64,000 nt of DNA from Salisapilia sapeloensis (Eukaryota > Oomycota > Peronosporomycetes > Peronosporales > Salisapiliaceae), in contig JAADVB010000044.1 of the NCBI GenBank assembly GCA_023334545.1, forward strand, positions 33,102 to 97,101. Reading direction: 5' to 3'. Both the position numbers and the translations under genes were made by a program. Under the pieces are notes generated by a model. The model was given only the letters and a program-made list of their open reading frames with translations. It searched no databases and had not been told where the DNA came from. Below, one piece after another: positions 63,515 to 64,000 of the stretch (within the stretch, counting starts at the first letter, position 1; each line of letters begins with the position of its first letter).

Positions 63515-63892
63515 ATGGACCAGCTTTTCACGATCAAATTGCATCTTGAGCAGAAACATGCATGTGGACATGAGTATGTGCAACGGAGCTTGGATGCACC
63601 GACGATTGGAGATACTGATGTAGCTTTTGTACGTCCACGTGGTAGCAAAAAGGTATAGTAAACTCGGTTTGAAATAGGTTAGAATTAAAACGATATAGGA
63701 TAAATAGGTTCACGTGTCAAGGAGCGTGTCTGTTGATATTCCTGACGAATTACTGCTCAGTCAACCTCTAGCATCTAATCTGAGTGTTGTTTTAACTGGA
63801 GTGTGGGTTCATGATGCTGTTTATCTCATTCACAGAATATTAAAAGCGAAATTAGTCGGGTTTGTTTGCTTGTTTGTTGTTTGGATTTGTGA
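63515..63892 (+). CDS. Small unknown gene, tentative exon model
   Basis: Three conceptual exons (63515-63652, 63708-63785, 63836-63892) give about 90 residues starting MDQLFTIKLHLEQKHACG. The first intron is 55 nt with GTATAG donor and AAATAG acceptor in phase 0 and is believable; it joins FVRPRGSKK to VHVSRSVSVDIPDELLL. The last intron is weak (donor GTTGTT or GTGTGG) and the third exon ends in a Cys/Leu-rich tail that may be artefactual. I recognise no domain. If the second exon is read through, the frame instead ends at 63941 with a hydrophobic, Trp-rich tail. It shares a promoter region of about 210 bp with the URC1-like gene. Confidence 0.35.
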
Positions 63893-63965
63893 ATGTGCGT
63901 GGCGGGCGGCATGGGCTGCGCCGTGGGTGGGTGTACATTGAGGTAAAAAGGGAAAAGCAAGAGGC

Positions 63966-63970
63966 AAAAA
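63966..63970 (-). terminator. RNA polymerase III terminator of the tRNA
   Basis: A run of five T on the minus strand begins three bases after the discriminator base of the tRNA, the usual place for Pol III termination. Confidence 0.7.
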
Positions 63971-63973
63971 GAG

Positions 63974-64000
63974 AGCCTCCAGGCGGGATTGAACCACCGA
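63974..64000 (-). tRNA. 3' end of a tRNA gene, cut by the window edge
   Basis: On the minus strand the edge reads GGTGG TTCAATC CCGCC, a complete T arm with the B-box-like GGTTCAATCCC, then the acceptor 3' strand TGGAGGC and a discriminator T (63974). An acceptor 5' strand GCCTCCA is expected beyond the window. The anticodon is outside, so the amino acid is unknown. Confidence 0.8.

Overview
The window is nuclear DNA of a eukaryote that looks like an oomycete (water mould, Stramenopila) with a compact genome. Reasons: short spliceosomal introns (about 50-92 nt, GTAxG...AG), neighbouring genes often only 36-250 bp apart, a one-piece fungal-like type I fatty acid synthase with its own phosphopantetheinyl transferase, a FAR1/MULE-type DNA-binding domain of the kind common in oomycetes, and a TCATTYY-type initiator before eEF2. 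Base composition is moderate. Intact genes for axoneme proteins (TTC29 and SPAG16/PF20) imply flagellated zoospores, which argues against downy mildews that have lost the flagellum. The genus cannot be fixed from sequence reading alone; an Albugo-, Plasmopara- or Pythium-like organism would fit.

Layout. 1-4.3 kb: 3' end of an RRM protein, TTC29, proteasome subunit alpha-1 and NAD(P)H-hydrate epimerase. 4.5-16.8 kb: a single-exon 4097-residue fatty acid synthase on the minus strand with two tandem acyl carrier protein domains. 18-31 kb: a STRIP1/Far11-like STRIPAK protein, a p300/CBP-type histone acetyltransferase, MMS19, a mitochondrial ribosome recycling factor, an unknown coiled-coil protein and elongation factor 2. 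31.1-33.9 kb: the largest gene-poor stretch, with a transposon-like inverted repeat. 33.9-49.7 kb: an ankyrin-PH-RING protein, RRP12, a GT8 glycosyltransferase, SPAG16, a CHCHD2/10-like protein, cyclin B, HGH1, a SET-domain methyltransferase, a SUN-domain protein and a small acidic protein whose 5' side is occupied by a 350-bp MITE. 50-51.1 kb: non-coding, with short repeats. 51.1-64 kb: a FAR1-type DNA-binding domain fused to a beta-hydroxyacid dehydrogenase, a putative COPI-associated membrane protein, an MFS-like membrane protein with a Sec14/CRAL-TRIO domain in its central loop, a CDP-alcohol phosphatidyltransferase, TTI2, MTHFR, a URC1/GTP cyclohydrolase II-like enzyme with a 24-nt microexon, a small unknown gene and the 3' end of a tRNA.

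Most genes are unlinked housekeeping functions: proteostasis (PSMA1, HGH1), translation (eEF2, mtRRF, RRP12), lipid metabolism (FAS, phosphatidyltransferase, CRAL-TRIO protein), one-carbon and flavin/pyrimidine-related metabolism (MTHFR, URC1-like), cell cycle, and motility. Nothing resembles a prokaryotic operon. Many pairs share short bidirectional promoters. Exon structures were read by eye from splice signals, reading frame and family conservation, so individual boundaries may be off. The least conventional genes are the FAR1-dehydrogenase fusion, the MFS/CRAL-TRIO protein and the tandem-ACP fatty acid synthase.
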